Positions 1-11,819 of a DNA stretch of 64,000 nt are shown here, piece by piece; within the stretch, counting starts at the first letter, position 1; each line of letters starts with the position of its first letter. A program made the translations under genes and the position numbers. The stretch is from positions 114,905,529-114,969,528 of the forward strand of contig CM069432.1 of NCBI GenBank assembly GCA_035610365.1. The letters run 5' to 3'. Under the pieces are notes generated by a model. It saw nothing but the letters and a program-made list of their open reading frames with translations, was not told the origin of the DNA and did not search any database. The stretch comes from Aquatica leii (taxonomy: Eukaryota; Arthropoda; Insecta; Coleoptera; Lampyridae).

Positions 1-2
1 GT

Positions 3-752
3 AATGGTTCTCTTCTATTTCTTGACGTTCTTGTGACTGTCTATCGCAAACCCACCTATACGGACAGATACCTTCATGCTTCGTCTCGTCATCATCTTGC
101 ACAGAAACGTTCTGTTATTGAATCTTTGGTTTATCGTGCCTTTTCTATTTGCCAACCTAAGAATCTAGACTCGAAATTCTGTCATCTTACTAGAACCTTA
201 GTGAACAATGGTTAAGTAAAGCAAGATATTCATAAAGTTATTAGGCGTCGTTTACATCCACGTACTCGATTACCTAAGGACATTTCTACTCCCGAATCTA
301 ACCCGAAATTGGCCTTTTTACCCTACATTCACAAGGTTACAGATCAAATAAGGAAACTTCTTCGTAAGAATGGTATGAAACCCATATTCAACGCGACAGG
401 CAAAATATCTCAGATTCTTTCTTCTCCCAAAGACAAATTTCCTACACTTTCATCTCAAGGTGTATACCAAATTCCTTGTTCTTGTGGTTTAGTCTACATT
501 GGTGAAACCGGTCGTTCCGTCATTACTCGCATTTCAGAACATGATCGTTGTATAAGGAAAAGGTATACTTCCAAGTCTGCGGTCGCTGAACATCATTTTA
601 CTACAGGTCACAAGATAGATTTTGATAATGTTTCGTTGATTGCCAAATCTCCATTCTTTTTCAACAGGAAATTGCGAGAAAGCATAGAAATCATCAAACA
701 CCCCAATAACTTCAATCGCGATCATGGTTTCGAACTATTTCCCGGTTATTAG
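3..752 (+). pseudogene. Penelope-like RT-EN polyprotein, C-terminal part with one premature stop
   Basis: Frame 3 reads from the window edge through the motifs [11 protein letters not shown] and [15 protein letters not shown], typical of the end of a Penelope-like reverse transcriptase. A TAA at 213-215 interrupts it. The same frame then continues without a break (QDIHKVIRRRLHP, then KLLRKNGMKP) into a GIY-YIG nuclease domain at about 460-752 (GVYQIPCSCG, VYIGETGRS, and a late Glu in RESIEIIKHPNNFNRD). The enzyme would reverse-transcribe the element's RNA and nick the target DNA. Compared with family members the stretch between FLDVLV and VYRKP looks about 11 residues short, which I infer to be an in-frame deletion. 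Only the last third or so of the usual protein lies in the window. Confidence 0.88.
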
Positions 753-1078
753 TCATTTATCAAAAACACGCCCCTAGCAACCGTAACTCCAATCAGGGTC
801 GAGCTTAATCATCCGTGACGATTCTTTCCTTAAATACGGAGACTATTTCTTCTTAAGTCAGTTCATGGAGTTTAGCGTCTCGCTTGGCTCACAAGTTGAT
901 TACCTAACTCGGTAGTGGTTCTTTGTTAGATTTTCGTTTGCTTTTTCAGGTTATCGTTTTCTTTCTCACCTTTTTATAGTTTATGTTATGGCTTGTTTTA
1001 CAAGTGGATAACCTAACTTTTGAGAAGTTCTTAGTAAGATTTCGATTGCTTGTTTGAGTTTTGCGATTTATCTCACGC

Positions 1079-1140
1079 CCTGATGAAGCCCCTTACGAAA
1101 GTGGGCGAAACGTTGGCAGCTTCGGTTGCAACTATGACAC
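1079..1140 (+). ncRNA. Hammerhead-ribozyme-like motif in the Penelope-like tail
   Basis: CTGATGA (1080-1086) and GAAA (1107-1110) match the two conserved hammerhead core segments. Between them GCCC (1088-1091) pairs with GGGC (1103-1106) as stem II. After GAAA, GTTG and CAGC pair with GTTG and CAAC around a TTCG loop (1112-1132) as a candidate stem III. Two things do not fit: one extra A (1087) between the core and stem II, and no clear stem I. Hammerhead motifs are known in Penelope-like elements, so the location fits. Activity is not shown. Confidence 0.5.
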
Positions 1141-1170
1141 GGCCCAAACCCGGAAGACATTCTAATGTTA

Positions 1171-2405
1171 AAACTTAAACAGTTAATTTATTGACAATAC
1201 CAATCACGTTTAAAAGTATCAATATGTTCACTTATGCCTGCACAGGTTTCGTACACTCATCTCTTGCACTTGTCGCATCTGAACCACTCGCATCCATTTT
1301 TCTGATTTTTGAGTATGTAAGACAAGAATAATAGTAAATTAGGTAGCAAGCGTCGAAAGTAAAGCATAGCATAACGAACTTTATGCTATAAAACTTTCGA
1401 CGAGAGTAATTATTTTTTGTGTTGATTTTGGTAAAATCACATTTTTTTCTGAAAACGAAAAAATTGAAATCAACAGAAATATAATGTTGGTACTACATTT
1501 ATTACTGAATCTGTCAAATTTGATATTAACTGTTGCATTCTAATTCTAATCTAATAATTGACTTTGAACAATTAGTTTTATGTGGATTTCTACTTTTCAC
1601 TCTGCCGCATTAGAGCTTAGATAAAATCAAATTGTCGAATTGCAAGAAAAAACCAATAAGTTTGATTTATGTTATACTTTCTTTTATTTATTATCTTTTT
1701 TTGAACCTGTTTGAATAACTTGCATTCTAGAAATAGAAGAAGGTAGAGTTTGTAAGCAAATTTGGGCATGCTTCTGCAATACATATCATTTGTAAAGAGA
1801 TGTCAATTTACCCGAAACATTCCCATTTACTTAAATTCTTAATCGAAGTTGGTTGTGCATCAGCTAGCAAATAAGCTTTTATAAATAGAACCTAAACTTT
1901 TATATATTATTACGATCTCCTTGTGATTATTACGTAATAACGTTTTGCTTCTTGACTAGAATATTTGAAAAGTAAAGCCGTAAGAGAAACATCTAAAGAT
2001 TTTCTTGCTCTTATTAATTGCACTTATATTTTCTGTGTACGTTACTTTGCATTTAGTCTCTTGGCTGACAAACAATTGTTTCTAAAGTTGTTCTATTTTA
2101 GAAACTGAGGTTTTATGTAAACCCGGAGGTTCATGAGCACTGTAGGAATACAGCTACCTGACAGCATTCATACATATTACTGCATTTGTTTTTGTCCTTT
2201 AAACGGTCGTGATTCCCATTTCATCAACGTTGTAGACTTTTTATAGTGGAAACTTTTTTTAACCTTGTTTTTTTTCTTAAAAATTCAAAATAAAGGTTTA
2301 CATTTGTTCTATTAAAATTGTTCGCATCGTAATGTTACTTCAAGAACTAATAGAAAAATTATAATTTAAAAAAAATTGAATTTTGCTCATATTGCTATTA
2401 TCGTT
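1171..2405. other. AT-rich stretch without recognisable genes
   Basis: No reading frame of coding character on either strand, no clear repeat and no RNA gene that I can support. Confidence 0.6.
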
Positions 2406-2414
2406 GTCATTATC

Positions 2415-2567
2415 CGCGGGTTGATCACCTAGTATATGTGGTGTACCGCGATTGGTAAATATAGTAAATATTTGGAAAAAATTGGTAAATATTTGGTAAA
2501 TATTGGTAATTATTTGGTAAATATTTTTAATGTGGTGTACCAAATTTAAGTTAGTGATCAACACCTC
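2415..2567. repeat. Short 153-bp repeat element flanked by a 9-bp direct repeat
   Basis: GTCATTATC occurs at 2406-2414 and again at 2568-2576, like a target site duplication. Just inside lie the inverted sequences GTTGATCAC (2420-2428) and GTGATCAAC (2554-2562). The interior holds about five degenerate copies of TTGGTAAATATTT and a direct repeat of TGTGGTGTACC near each end. This looks like a miniature inverted-repeat element (MITE) with short ends. A 9-bp duplication would fit Mutator-like elements, but the ends are too short to assign it. Confidence 0.45.
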
Positions 2568-2576
2568 GTCATTATC

Positions 2577-5200
2577 TTATTGCGATTATACTATGTTTTA
2601 GATTGTCTTTTTTTGGCAACCTCCATTGCAAGACGTCGCCAAACTAAATTTGTTGTTAAGCCAAATAAGAATTTTACCATATTTTTAACGTAATTGTCCA
2701 ATTGTTGCTCAACTGCGATGGAAGTGTCAGTTCATCTCTATATGTATATTACCTAAACATTTTGTGGTTCTATCCGCTCTTTGTTTTCGCCGTATTTTCT
2801 TACTATTTACATACTATAAAAACGAATAAGAAAAAACATCTACAAGTGAAATTGTGCTATTTCTCACACTATTCATTTTTAGTTTAAAAATTTACATCTT
2901 TATTTTTTAATCAAATTTTTTGTATAGTTGTGTTTTTTGTTGTAAATTTAGCATTTATAGTTGTCTGACTAAATGCAAGAAAACTTTCTTTCCAAGTAAT
3001 GTGTTTTTTAACTTAACATATTTTTAACTTTACCATATTTCAGTTACATAGTTTTAATCTAGTTTTGAACAATTATTAATAAATAGAGTTAAAAATCAAA
3101 TTAGTATTCGACAATATAAAAGAATTTGGGAAATGTTTAATCAACAGTACAACGCATCAAATCGTAAATTGTTTGAACTGAGACATCATGGTTTATGCCA
3201 AGCTTATACTAATATGATTGTTTAAATTATTTGGTTATTTTGTTTTTATATTATTTTGAAGAATTGGTTTCACTTAAAAATTCTCCGATTTTTGTAACTG
3301 AAAGCGTTGCTGAAAGATAGTATGTACGAATTAATCATGTCGTCATTTTATCTCTCAGAAACATTTAAACGTGACATTGTTAGGATCAGTTTACATAACA
3401 AACCAAAGTTTGTTTTTAATTATACCGAATCTTGCTACTACCACCTGTTTGCAAATCAGCAAAATGTATCTTATGATTATAGAGCGTAGTAAAATATGAT
3501 ATAAAACGTATACTTTTAATGTACCTTCTTGTTTTTCACTTACGTTTAATATAGAACGCTTGTCTTTGATTATAAATTATGCAAGAATACAGTACACGCC
3601 CACAAGAAATTTTAATTCCCACGAACTGCGAAAACAGCCTTAAACGTGTAAAAGTATGTACATGATTTTTAGTGTTTAATACATTGAAATTAGACTATAC
3701 ACATAAATTAACAAAATATTAAAAAAAAAACTATTTTAATGAGTTGAATTGCCTGGATCTCATGAAAAACCATAAAATATCACACAAAGTACATACTTAG
3801 AAGTTTAATTTTAAAGCTAGGTACGTCTTTCCGGTTCCCAAGATTTTCCGAAAAATTTCAATTTTTTGTTATGGTCGATTTCTGAGAAATAAATTTTAAA
3901 TTAATAACTATTGTAATGTGATTAAATATTTAATTTCTTGATTTGCCTGATGTAATATGAATTGTTTTATTATCGACACACAGCCCATGCTGAGTTTACC
4001 GGCCCCAAAGACACACTTTGGTTACTTAAAAATAGTTATTGAACTCAACGTACAGCAGACGTACAGTACTTTATTGACATAGCTTCATCTGCTCTTTTCT
4101 TGGCCGGACTTCTTGCAGTGTTGCCACGTTAGCATTTAACACTACAATATGTTCTCCGTAAACAAAACGTTCTTTCGTTCTGAACACGTTATTTTTTTTA
4201 AGATAGTGATATATTTTTTATTTTTATAAATGAGATGCATGTACAGATCTTGCTTGTTAGTTTAAAACTTTTATTCAGCCATCGCTATTGTCTTGATCAC
4301 ATTGAGCTAGTGTACTATGTAGGTGTTAGCCGGCAAGTTCAAAAGCTGGTGAGTCAGGTAAGCTACTTTGATAGAGAAGAAATGTCAGTTGTTAGACGTC
4401 GCGTCGCCGTCGGCACAATACATCTCTACTGGACGATTCTATTATTCAGCGAACTATGTATGTGAAGTTGTAAACAGTGTTCAATAAAATTATTGAAGAA
4501 ACAGACAATACTTAAACTTGATTACTATATTGTTTGCAATTTGCAATAAAGTAAGTTCTCTTTTTCATGTTTTTTATAGTTATGTTGTTTAAAAGTAATC
4601 ACTGAAAATGGGAAATCAGTCTTAAATCGTAAAAAGAGTTCTTTGGTCTAAATAAATAAGTAAACGCGTGTGTTAGTGTAAATAAATAGTGTAGATAAAT
4701 AAAAGTAAAATAGTGTTTATAAAGTTGTTCTTTAATATCGTTAGTTATAATTTTACTAGTGCTAGTTTGTATGAAAAATTAGTTACATAATTATACTATA
4801 ATCATATTTAAATTACGTGTAAATAGTTAAAATAAATTAAATTAATACATTTGTCACAATATATATATAAATTTTTTTATTGCTTAAAATCATAATACAT
4901 AACATGTATTGAAATCCCGCTGAAAACATGTATATGTATTGACCTCCCATTGAAAAAAAAATTTACTAAAAACAGTTTTTTGTTCTTGCTCTCTAATAGG
5001 AGGACACGGGGGCACGCCCCTCCTCCCAAGCGATTAAAAAATACACTTGATATAATTTGATGAAGTAAATTTTATGATTGAGGAAGAAATGTCTGACCGA
5101 TATACTCTTGAAAATTAAAATATATGTATAAGCTTCTGTTTTTTACGTTACAGAGGATTAATTAAAATTAATAATTTCTCACTCCGCCTTAGCATTAATC
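2577..5200. other. AT-rich stretch without recognisable genes
   Basis: Only short, low-complexity reading frames. A slightly GC-richer patch at about 4980-5030 is made of G and C runs like the edges of insect hAT elements, but I could not find a proper TIR there. Confidence 0.5.
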
Positions 5201-5401
5201 TTGATCAATCTCCATTATCTTACTTGTATGTACCATGCGTTATACGTGTGGTCATCGTCGGCACCGCGGTCGCGCTGGCTTATGAGGTCCGTTTTTAAAT
5301 TTCTCCGCAAGAGCAGTGCAAGCACACCTGCGCAATGCGAACCAATTACCAACGGCCGCCATCTTAAGACCTCCGCATCATAGTATTCACAGTTGTGCGA
5401 A

Positions 5402-5467
5402 ATGAGTGGCAGTGCAAGTAAAAAAAGGCAAACAAGCCAACAATCATTCTTTTGCAAGAAATTAAAG
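5402..5467 (+). pseudogene. Candidate first exon of the hAT transposase
   Basis: An ATG at 5402 opens MSGSASKKRQTSQQSFFCKK and ends at a good splice donor (GGTAAGAAA). Short basic and Gln/Ser-rich starts followed by FF and K are usual for the first exon of ZMYM1-like hAT transposases, and the rest of such a gene lies downstream beyond the Harbinger insertion. The splice phase to the frame at 8759 does not fit simply, so the link is an inference. The exon may belong to something else. Confidence 0.35.
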
Positions 5468-6017
5468 GTAAGAAATATGTGTTGTTTTGTTTTGTTGCTT
5501 AGTAAACATGGCAGAACAGTATTAAACTGTGCACGACTTTAATTGCTTATAAAAAAGTGAAAATAGTATATTTTTATTAAAACTAAAATCTAAACATAAA
5601 TTACGTTAATTAAGACATCACTTATCAGATATTGCTTATTACATAGGCTTTTCTATAATACAAGAAACAGTACACAAGTTTTTTTGTCTAAAACGATAGT
5701 TTTTGGAAGCTTTTTATTAATAAATTGCAAGTAATGCATACGCGCAAACACCCCCATCTACTTATATCTTATATGGTACTGTTAGCCATGCATCTGCCAT
5801 CCGGGTTTTAAATTGACGCTTTGTTCAGATTAAATACAATGGTCGCGTTCATCGGAACTGATCGCTCAGTGATCGCTAAGTAATCCATCGTTTGAACGCT
5901 TTGATCAAACAGAGCGCTACGTGAGCGATACTTGATCGGTCGCCATTTTTTAGAGCAGATTTGATTTAAGCTACGGTAGCAAGTAATCAACGATCCTAAA
6001 CTCAAGAAAACAAAAAC

Positions 6018-7052
6018 ATGGAAGAATTTGAAACTCAATATGAGCTAAATGGAATTATTTATAAAATAATAGGCAACGCAGAATTACATTACAACCTTCA
6101 AAATGGTAAGTAAACTTTTGTAAGCGTATATTATGTAAAACTGATTCCATAAATTATTTGTAAGTATCTACTAACTAAAAATTTATTTTGTAGATTCAGT
6201 ATTTGCTGCTGGCTACATTGAGGAATATCAGAATAACCTAGAAATAGCAGGTGTGCTTCGAGATGATCAGGATACATCAACACATAAAGAGGCAACAACA
6301 AATAAAGAAAATGTACCACCATGTAAGTAAAAATTGGGTTATGTATTTTTGTCTTATATCGTTGTTGCAGCAGATACAATTACATGGAATAGGGCCAATA
6401 CACTTCTATTAATAGAAACTTATAAACAATTTAAAGACAAATTTCGTAATCCAAAAGTTAAAAATAAGGATGTCTGGGGTGACATTATATTACAATTTAA
6501 TAAAAGGGGACTTATAGTTACTTCTGATCAGCTAGACAGAAAGTTTCGGAACTTAAAGAAAACATATAAAACAGTTAATGACAACAAAAAAAAACAAAGA
6601 CTGGACGTGGACATGTTCCATGGGAATATTATGACCACCTACAGGACATATTTGTGGACGACCGAACAATTAATCCCCAACATACACTATCGTCAATTGT
6701 TGAAGAAGAAATTCATCATTCTCCTCGACTACTTACTTCAACATTACCAGACGAATTTAAAGAAACAGTGCTCACAAAACAACCTGAAACTACTCCAGCC
6801 AATCTAAATGTTTTAGTTCCTACAATTGCAACTCCAAGCACCTCGACCTCTTCTGTGTTGGACTCTTCACGAACACGTTTGCCTAATACGGAAACATATA
6901 AAGGCAAACGATTACATGAATATAAGAAGAAAGTACTGGGAATAGAAGAGCGACGTATAGAAGAAATCAGAAAACTAAGAGAGAGTATTCAGCAAAGTAA
7001 TGATATTCAAAAGGAACGAAATGACATATTACGACAATTTATTGTCAAATGA
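6018..7052 (+). pseudogene. Harbinger Myb/SANT-like DNA-binding protein, one homopolymer frameshift
   Basis: In Harbinger elements this accessory protein is needed together with the transposase for nuclear entry and TIR binding. I read three exons: 6018-6105 (MEEFETQYELNGIIYK), 6194-6322, and 6371-7052, with GTAAGT donors at both introns and AG acceptors. The third exon begins with a trihelix Myb/SANT fold: Trp in DTITWNRANTLLLIETY, Trp in VWGDIILQFN, then KFRNLKKTYK. The frame breaks at the run of nine A at about 6586-6594. One more A would join it to the downstream frame (TGRGHVPWEYYDHLQDIF). The C-terminal part ends in a charged, coiled-coil-like segment rich in Glu, Arg and Lys. The break could be a real mutation or a sequencing error. 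Confidence 0.8.
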
Positions 7053-7110
7053 ACCCTAATATTAATACAATATCTGTAATTCATAATTTTCATAATAAAT
7101 GTATTTTTAA

Positions 7111-8406
7111 TTATAAATTTCTAACAATTGCCATTCTTTTATCTGCAGCTTCTCCCAGTGGGCCTTCATCATTTATCATATCATTTCCAACTTCATTTAA
7201 ATCCAGGTGAAATTCCTCTTGCATATTAATTTCATTTTCTATTATTAAGAAATTATGGAGGACACATGCTGCAGCAATAATATGATTTGCAAATTCTACA
7301 CTACCTGCATCTAAGTATTTTAAGCGCCGGAATTTATTTTTCAGCATTCCAAATGCCCTTTCGATAATAGATCTGGCTGAACTAAGCTTTGCATTGTACG
7401 CTGTTTGAGCCGCAGTTAAATGACCGTTATCTCGAAATGGACACATAAGGCTCATGAGTAAGGGATATGCAGAATCTCCAATTAAATGGTAACTTTGTGG
7501 TAATGGATTGTCCCTATTAGTCAGTAAACCATATAAAGGACTGTTGCGAAACACTCGAGCATCATGCATGCGACCTGGCATTCCAATGAAGCAATCAATA
7601 AATGCACCTCTGTGATCACATGTGCCTGTGCAAAATTGATAAAATTATATTACTGCTGCAACGACAAGTTAATATAATAACTTTGTAATATTACTGAATG
7701 AAATCCTTTACGATTATAAAAATCATGAGGATTATGTTCTGGTTGTTTGCATGGAATATGACAACCATCAATGGCTCCAATTACCCCCCGAATTCCTCGA
7801 GAACGACGTTCAAAATTCTATAATATACAATTATGAGTTTCTATTACTTTGTGATTAATACTTTTACATGTGCTATTAATTCATATCCCTCAGGAGTTGG
7901 AAATCTCACGTATTGTAACATTAAACGTGAAATTACTCTAATAACATCCTTAAATATGCCATGTGCAGTGCTCTTAGCTAGGCCAAACCGGTCCCCTACT
8001 GCTAAAAAGCTTTCCGGCTTTGCTAATGTCCATATCGTAAACAACAATTTTTTACTAAGATCTATTCTGTTCCGGTTTTGCATGTTATGTCCAACAACAT
8101 TTCTTAACACCTATTAACAAAATAAAACATACATATAGATAAACAATTTTATATGCTGATGCATTACAATCATACCTCAAAGCATCTACGCGACATACAA
8201 AAGTGTTCCTTGAACAAATCGTCAGTAAATTGGGGAATAGTTACTTCATAAAAATGTTCATTGCGAGCTAATGGAATCCTTTCAAAAAGTTCGTCAGGAT
8301 TGGCTTCCACTAAGGGTTGCAATAAACCTTCAGCAAAATGGTTAATTGCATTGAGCATATTAGGGACATCATCATCAACAGCTAACATTAATATTCTATC
8401 CATCAT
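7111..8406 (-). CDS. PIF/Harbinger DDE transposase, open over four exons
   Basis: This enzyme cuts and rejoins the element's ends. Proposed exons (minus strand): 8406-8176, 8110-7868, 7817-7682 and 7625-7111, joined by introns of 65, 50 and 56 bp. They give one open frame of 374 residues ending in TAA. The start is an ATG at 8406 (MMDRILML). A helix-turn-helix (FGLAKSTAHGIFKDVI) lies near residue 130. The catalytic triad is visible: D175 in GVIGAIDG, D254 in IGDSAYP and E292 in ARSIIERAFG, with the usual GMPGRMHDARVF and CVLHNFL motifs. The donors of introns 1 and 2 are acceptable, while that of intron 3 (GTTATT) is weak, so its edge may differ by a few bases. No frameshift or internal stop is needed. 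Confidence 0.85.
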
Positions 8407-8758
8407 TTAACTTTGAATTTGCAAACGTATCTTCTAATAACAAAATAAACAAATCAAGAATAAGGCAAATAAATAAGGTTATGTCAAATATTTACAATTA
8501 TTATGAACAGATTTACCGTTCAGAAACTACGAAAGTTGCTACTAGAGCGCTCAGATAGCGAAAAATCCCGATCACAAAGCGCTAAATTCCGATGAACGCG
8601 ACCAATGATTGCAAACCTTGATTAAAGCCGAGGCCATTAAATTAGGTGGGTCATATTTGTTTATTGAACGCCGATTATAAATATTATATGGCTCTCCGCC
8701 GTAGCTATAGTTTTTTTAACCAAGAACATTGTTGTGTTATAACATTTATTTTTATTAA

Positions 8759-11049
8759 TTGACTAGTATTTCAATCGACCCTAGTGACCCTGGCCAACAA
8801 TCAACAAAAAGAAATCAGTTATCGGAAGTTAACACTGACGATGAAACCTCAGATCGCAATTTTCAAGATCGTGATTTTGGACAACTTTTGAAGAGTCGGG
8901 ATGTGCTATTAACCCTTACAGATGTCGAAAAATATCAATGGCTCAAAAAACCTTAGATACCCCCTCAAAACTACAAATTCCCTGTGGTTCGAGAAGGAAA
9001 TAAGAATCGCTATTTTCAGCACAGTTGGCTACAAACATATAAATGGTTGACATTCACCAAAGAATTACATGGAGGTCTGTGCAAATTTTGTGTAATGTTT
9101 CGTGGTCGAGAAGGTAGAAACAACGAAATAAAACTTAGAGAATTAGTTGTTGAGCCAATGGTAACTTATAAGAAAGCTGTAGAAATTTTAAAACACCATT
9201 GCAATACGGAATATCATAAAAAAATAGGGTACTCTATCACAACTTTTGTATGACTCACGAGGGCAAGGCAAACAGTGTAGTAGCTAGTATAAATGCAGCA
9301 GACAAAAAAGCAATTGAAAAGAATCGTAGGAAGCTTATTCCAATCATTAAAACGATCATTTTATGTGGTGTCCAAAACATACCCTTGAAGGGACACAGAG
9401 ACGATGGTATTATTGAGACAACTGGGAACTGTTTCGGCGAAGGAAATTTCATAACATTGTGAAAATTCAGAGTTGACGCTGGTGATGAACTTCTATCAAC
9501 ACATAAAAAAATGTGGAAGAAATGCCAGTTACATCAGCAAAACCGCCCCGAAATGAAATATTGCATGCTGTGGCAAAGTCATCACTGACAAGATTATAAA
9601 TAAAATAAAAGAGTCTACGTTTTTCGAAACAACAGATTTGTCCGTTAAAGAACAACTTATCATTTGCAATACCAAGGAATACAAGATTGAAGAAGATTTC
9701 ATCAAGTTTGTTGATGTGGTGGATCTTACTGGTGAAATCTTAGCTCGCTCAATTTTGCAAAAACTTGGTAAGCTTAACCTTGATTTGGCTAACTGCAGAG
9801 GACAAGCTTTCGATGGAGCCTTCAATATGAGTGGAATATTTAAGGGTGTGCAAGCCCGCATTTCCCATATTCAACCTCTTGCAATCTACAGTCACTGTGC
9901 CAACTACAGGCTGAACTTGGCTATAAGCAAAGCTTGCTATGTTGCTAGCATCAGAAATGCCATGGGAGTAATATCTTCGCTGGCAAATTTTTTCCGTGAC
10001 TCCGCTGCATGGTTTAAAGCTTTGGAAAAAGAGATGCGAAAAAATCATGATTTTAAGCCAGGAAAACATGGTTTAAAAAAACTATGTGAAACAAGATGGT
10101 TAGAAAGACATGAAGCCGTGTTGACGTTCGTAGAACACCTTCCTGCACTCCCCACGCATCTAGAAACTATTGCTGGTTCACTGGAAGGTAGAAGATGTAA
10201 TGCATTTTCTTTTCTGCACTCTATTTTGTCATCAGAATTTTTAATTAGTGTAGTAGTATTGGCTGAGGTACTTGGGGTAACTTTACCTTTATCCCGCAAA
10301 CTCCAAGCAGAGTACATGGATGTGCTGAATTCTTCGCAGCTTGTAGAAGCGACAATACAGAGCATTCAGGAAAAACGAGACAACAGCACGGAGACTTTCA
10401 ATGAGCTTTATAACAATGCGGCTAAGTTGGCGGAAGAAATGGTCACAGAAATTCAAATGCCTACGACAACAACTCGACAAAAAAACCGATCTAATGTGGA
10501 GACAGAGTCAGCTGAGGACTACTATCGCATGACAGTTGCATACCGTTTCTTGATTTCATTATAAATGAACTGACGGCAAGGTTCTCCAAGAAGGAGATGG
10601 AATACGTAGGCAAGCTGCAACACCTGTTATCACCAGATCTAAATTAGTGACATTCTTCAAGGGTCGATCAAATACAAAGAAGATTTGCCATACTTTTCTG
10701 CCTTGAAATATGAGCTGCAAATTTGGAAACAAATGTGGAAGTCAAATCCCGAAAATAAGATTCCTAAACACCCGGCGCAAGCTTACAAGTTTGCCGATGC
10801 TCTCCCAAACATTAGGGCATTACTGCAGCTGTTGTGCACTCTTCCTGTAACTACCTGTACAGCAGAGCGAACTTGTTTAGCTTTGCGCCGTTTAAAAGCA
10901 TATCTACGCAGCACAATTACAGAAGAGAGACTAAATGGCTTGGCTTACTGCATGTACACCTGGATATTTCCAACGTGATGACGGCTGAAGAAGTCTTGGA
11001 CGTTTGCGTGCAAAAGCATAAGAGGAAATTATCTCTGAAGGTCCTGTAA
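8759..11049 (+). pseudogene. ZMYM1-like hAT transposase with several stops and frameshifts
   Basis: Successive pieces match this family in order. First comes an acidic start ending in WLKKP and a TAG at 8954. The same frame resumes with IPPQNYKFPVVREGNK and the TTF-type zinc finger (FQHSWLQTYKWL, LCKFCVMF). The frame shifts near 9250 into GKANSVVASI and NIPLKGHRDDG. From 9638 to 10564 there is a long open stretch with the RNase H fold (LANCRGQAFDGAFNMSG, YSHCANYRLNLAI, CETRWLERHEAV). The C-terminal dimerisation region at 10685-11049 is split by another frameshift; it reads TAERTCLALRRLKAYLRS where the family has AERSFSALRRLK. The first catalytic Asp seems lost: STFF is followed directly by ETTDLSVKEQ. 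No product can be functional. Confidence 0.85.
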
Positions 11050-11819
11050 AGAATAGACAATTATACATGTCAAAAATATTATAGGTATTAGATATTTAAT
11101 AAGTTTGATTAATAAAAATTAATCATCATGAACGTTTTAATTTATTATTCCTGTACCTGAACAACTCTTCACGTAATGGTACCTAATTATGGTTGGTAAG
11201 GGTTATTTGTAATAGGTAGGTATACATTTTTTACTTAGTTGTAATACAATATTTAAAACAGCAAATTTTCATTTTGTTTAAATTTTTTTTCCTGAAACTT
11301 TCCATCAAATAAAACATCTCCGTGGACTCGGTGCTTTATGGAGTGGTATTCCGGTACAACATACCCCTAGATGACCAGAGCCTCGGTGTTGTAAACTACC
11401 CCCCCCCCCCCGGATACTATTTTCTGGATCCGCCCCTGACCGTCAACAACCTTTAGGATTTGACTTCCAAATAAATGGTAAAACATCTTTAGAATTACTT
11501 GACATCATTTTTATAACTTTTATCGTAGCTTTAAAAAACAAAAAAGACGCAGTTTTAGATTGGTTAAACTGTTACTGACTACAAAACGCTTATCTACAGT
11601 TGCTTAACTAAACGTATTCTTAGTTTGATAGCACATCGTGTGTTATCGTGTTCTAGTTCTAATCGATTAAATTCTTCGCTTTTTTAAGCAGTTGATGTTG
11701 ATCACGTTTATTTCAGATAAAGTAACAACTGAGAAAATTGCAATTTTCACACTAAATGAACTATAGAAAACAAAACATGTAAATAAAAAAAAAACTACTT
11801 ATCGAAAAAAATTTAAATA

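Larger units (their letters stand above)
1..1170 (+). mobile_element. Penelope-like retroelement, 3' part (5' end outside the window)
   Basis: This is the downstream part of a Penelope-like element. It holds the end of the reverse transcriptase, a GIY-YIG endonuclease, and about 400 bp of non-coding tail with a hammerhead-like motif. The coding part runs in one frame from the window edge to 752. The 3' limit is uncertain; I place it where the sequence turns into plain AT-rich DNA after the ribozyme-like motif. The copy is broken by an in-frame stop, so it is a dead or dying copy. Confidence 0.8.
5841..8603. mobile_element. PIF/Harbinger transposon with two convergent genes, nearly intact
   Basis: The ends are an 18-bp inverted repeat, GGTCGCGTTCATCGGAA plus one base, at 5841 and (inverted) ending at 8603. 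It is flanked by the 3-bp direct repeat AAT at 5838-5840 and 8604-8606, the TSD size of this superfamily. The element is 2763 bp. It carries the usual Harbinger pair: a Myb/SANT-like DNA-binding gene on the plus strand and a DDE transposase on the minus strand, meeting tail to tail. The transposase is open throughout and the Myb gene has a single 1-bp defect, so the insertion is probably recent. It sits between the candidate first exon and the main coding part of the hAT, so it is younger than that element. Confidence 0.88.
5402..11438 (+). mobile_element. ZMYM1-like hAT transposon, dead, with a Harbinger element inserted in it
   Basis: The downstream end is recognisable: the last bases read outward as CAGGGGCGGATCCAG when reverse-complemented, a typical hAT terminus, preceded by a run of about 13 C. 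The coding region at 8759-11049 is a ZMYM1-like (zinc finger MYM type) hAT transposase with many breaks. A candidate first exon lies upstream of the Harbinger insertion at 5402. I could not find the matching left TIR or an 8-bp TSD, so the left limit given is only the candidate start codon. Confidence 0.6.

Noticed and set aside
4235..4465. 76-codon plus-strand frame as a host exon
   Set aside because: No family resemblance, no convincing splice sites, and composition like the surrounding non-coding DNA.
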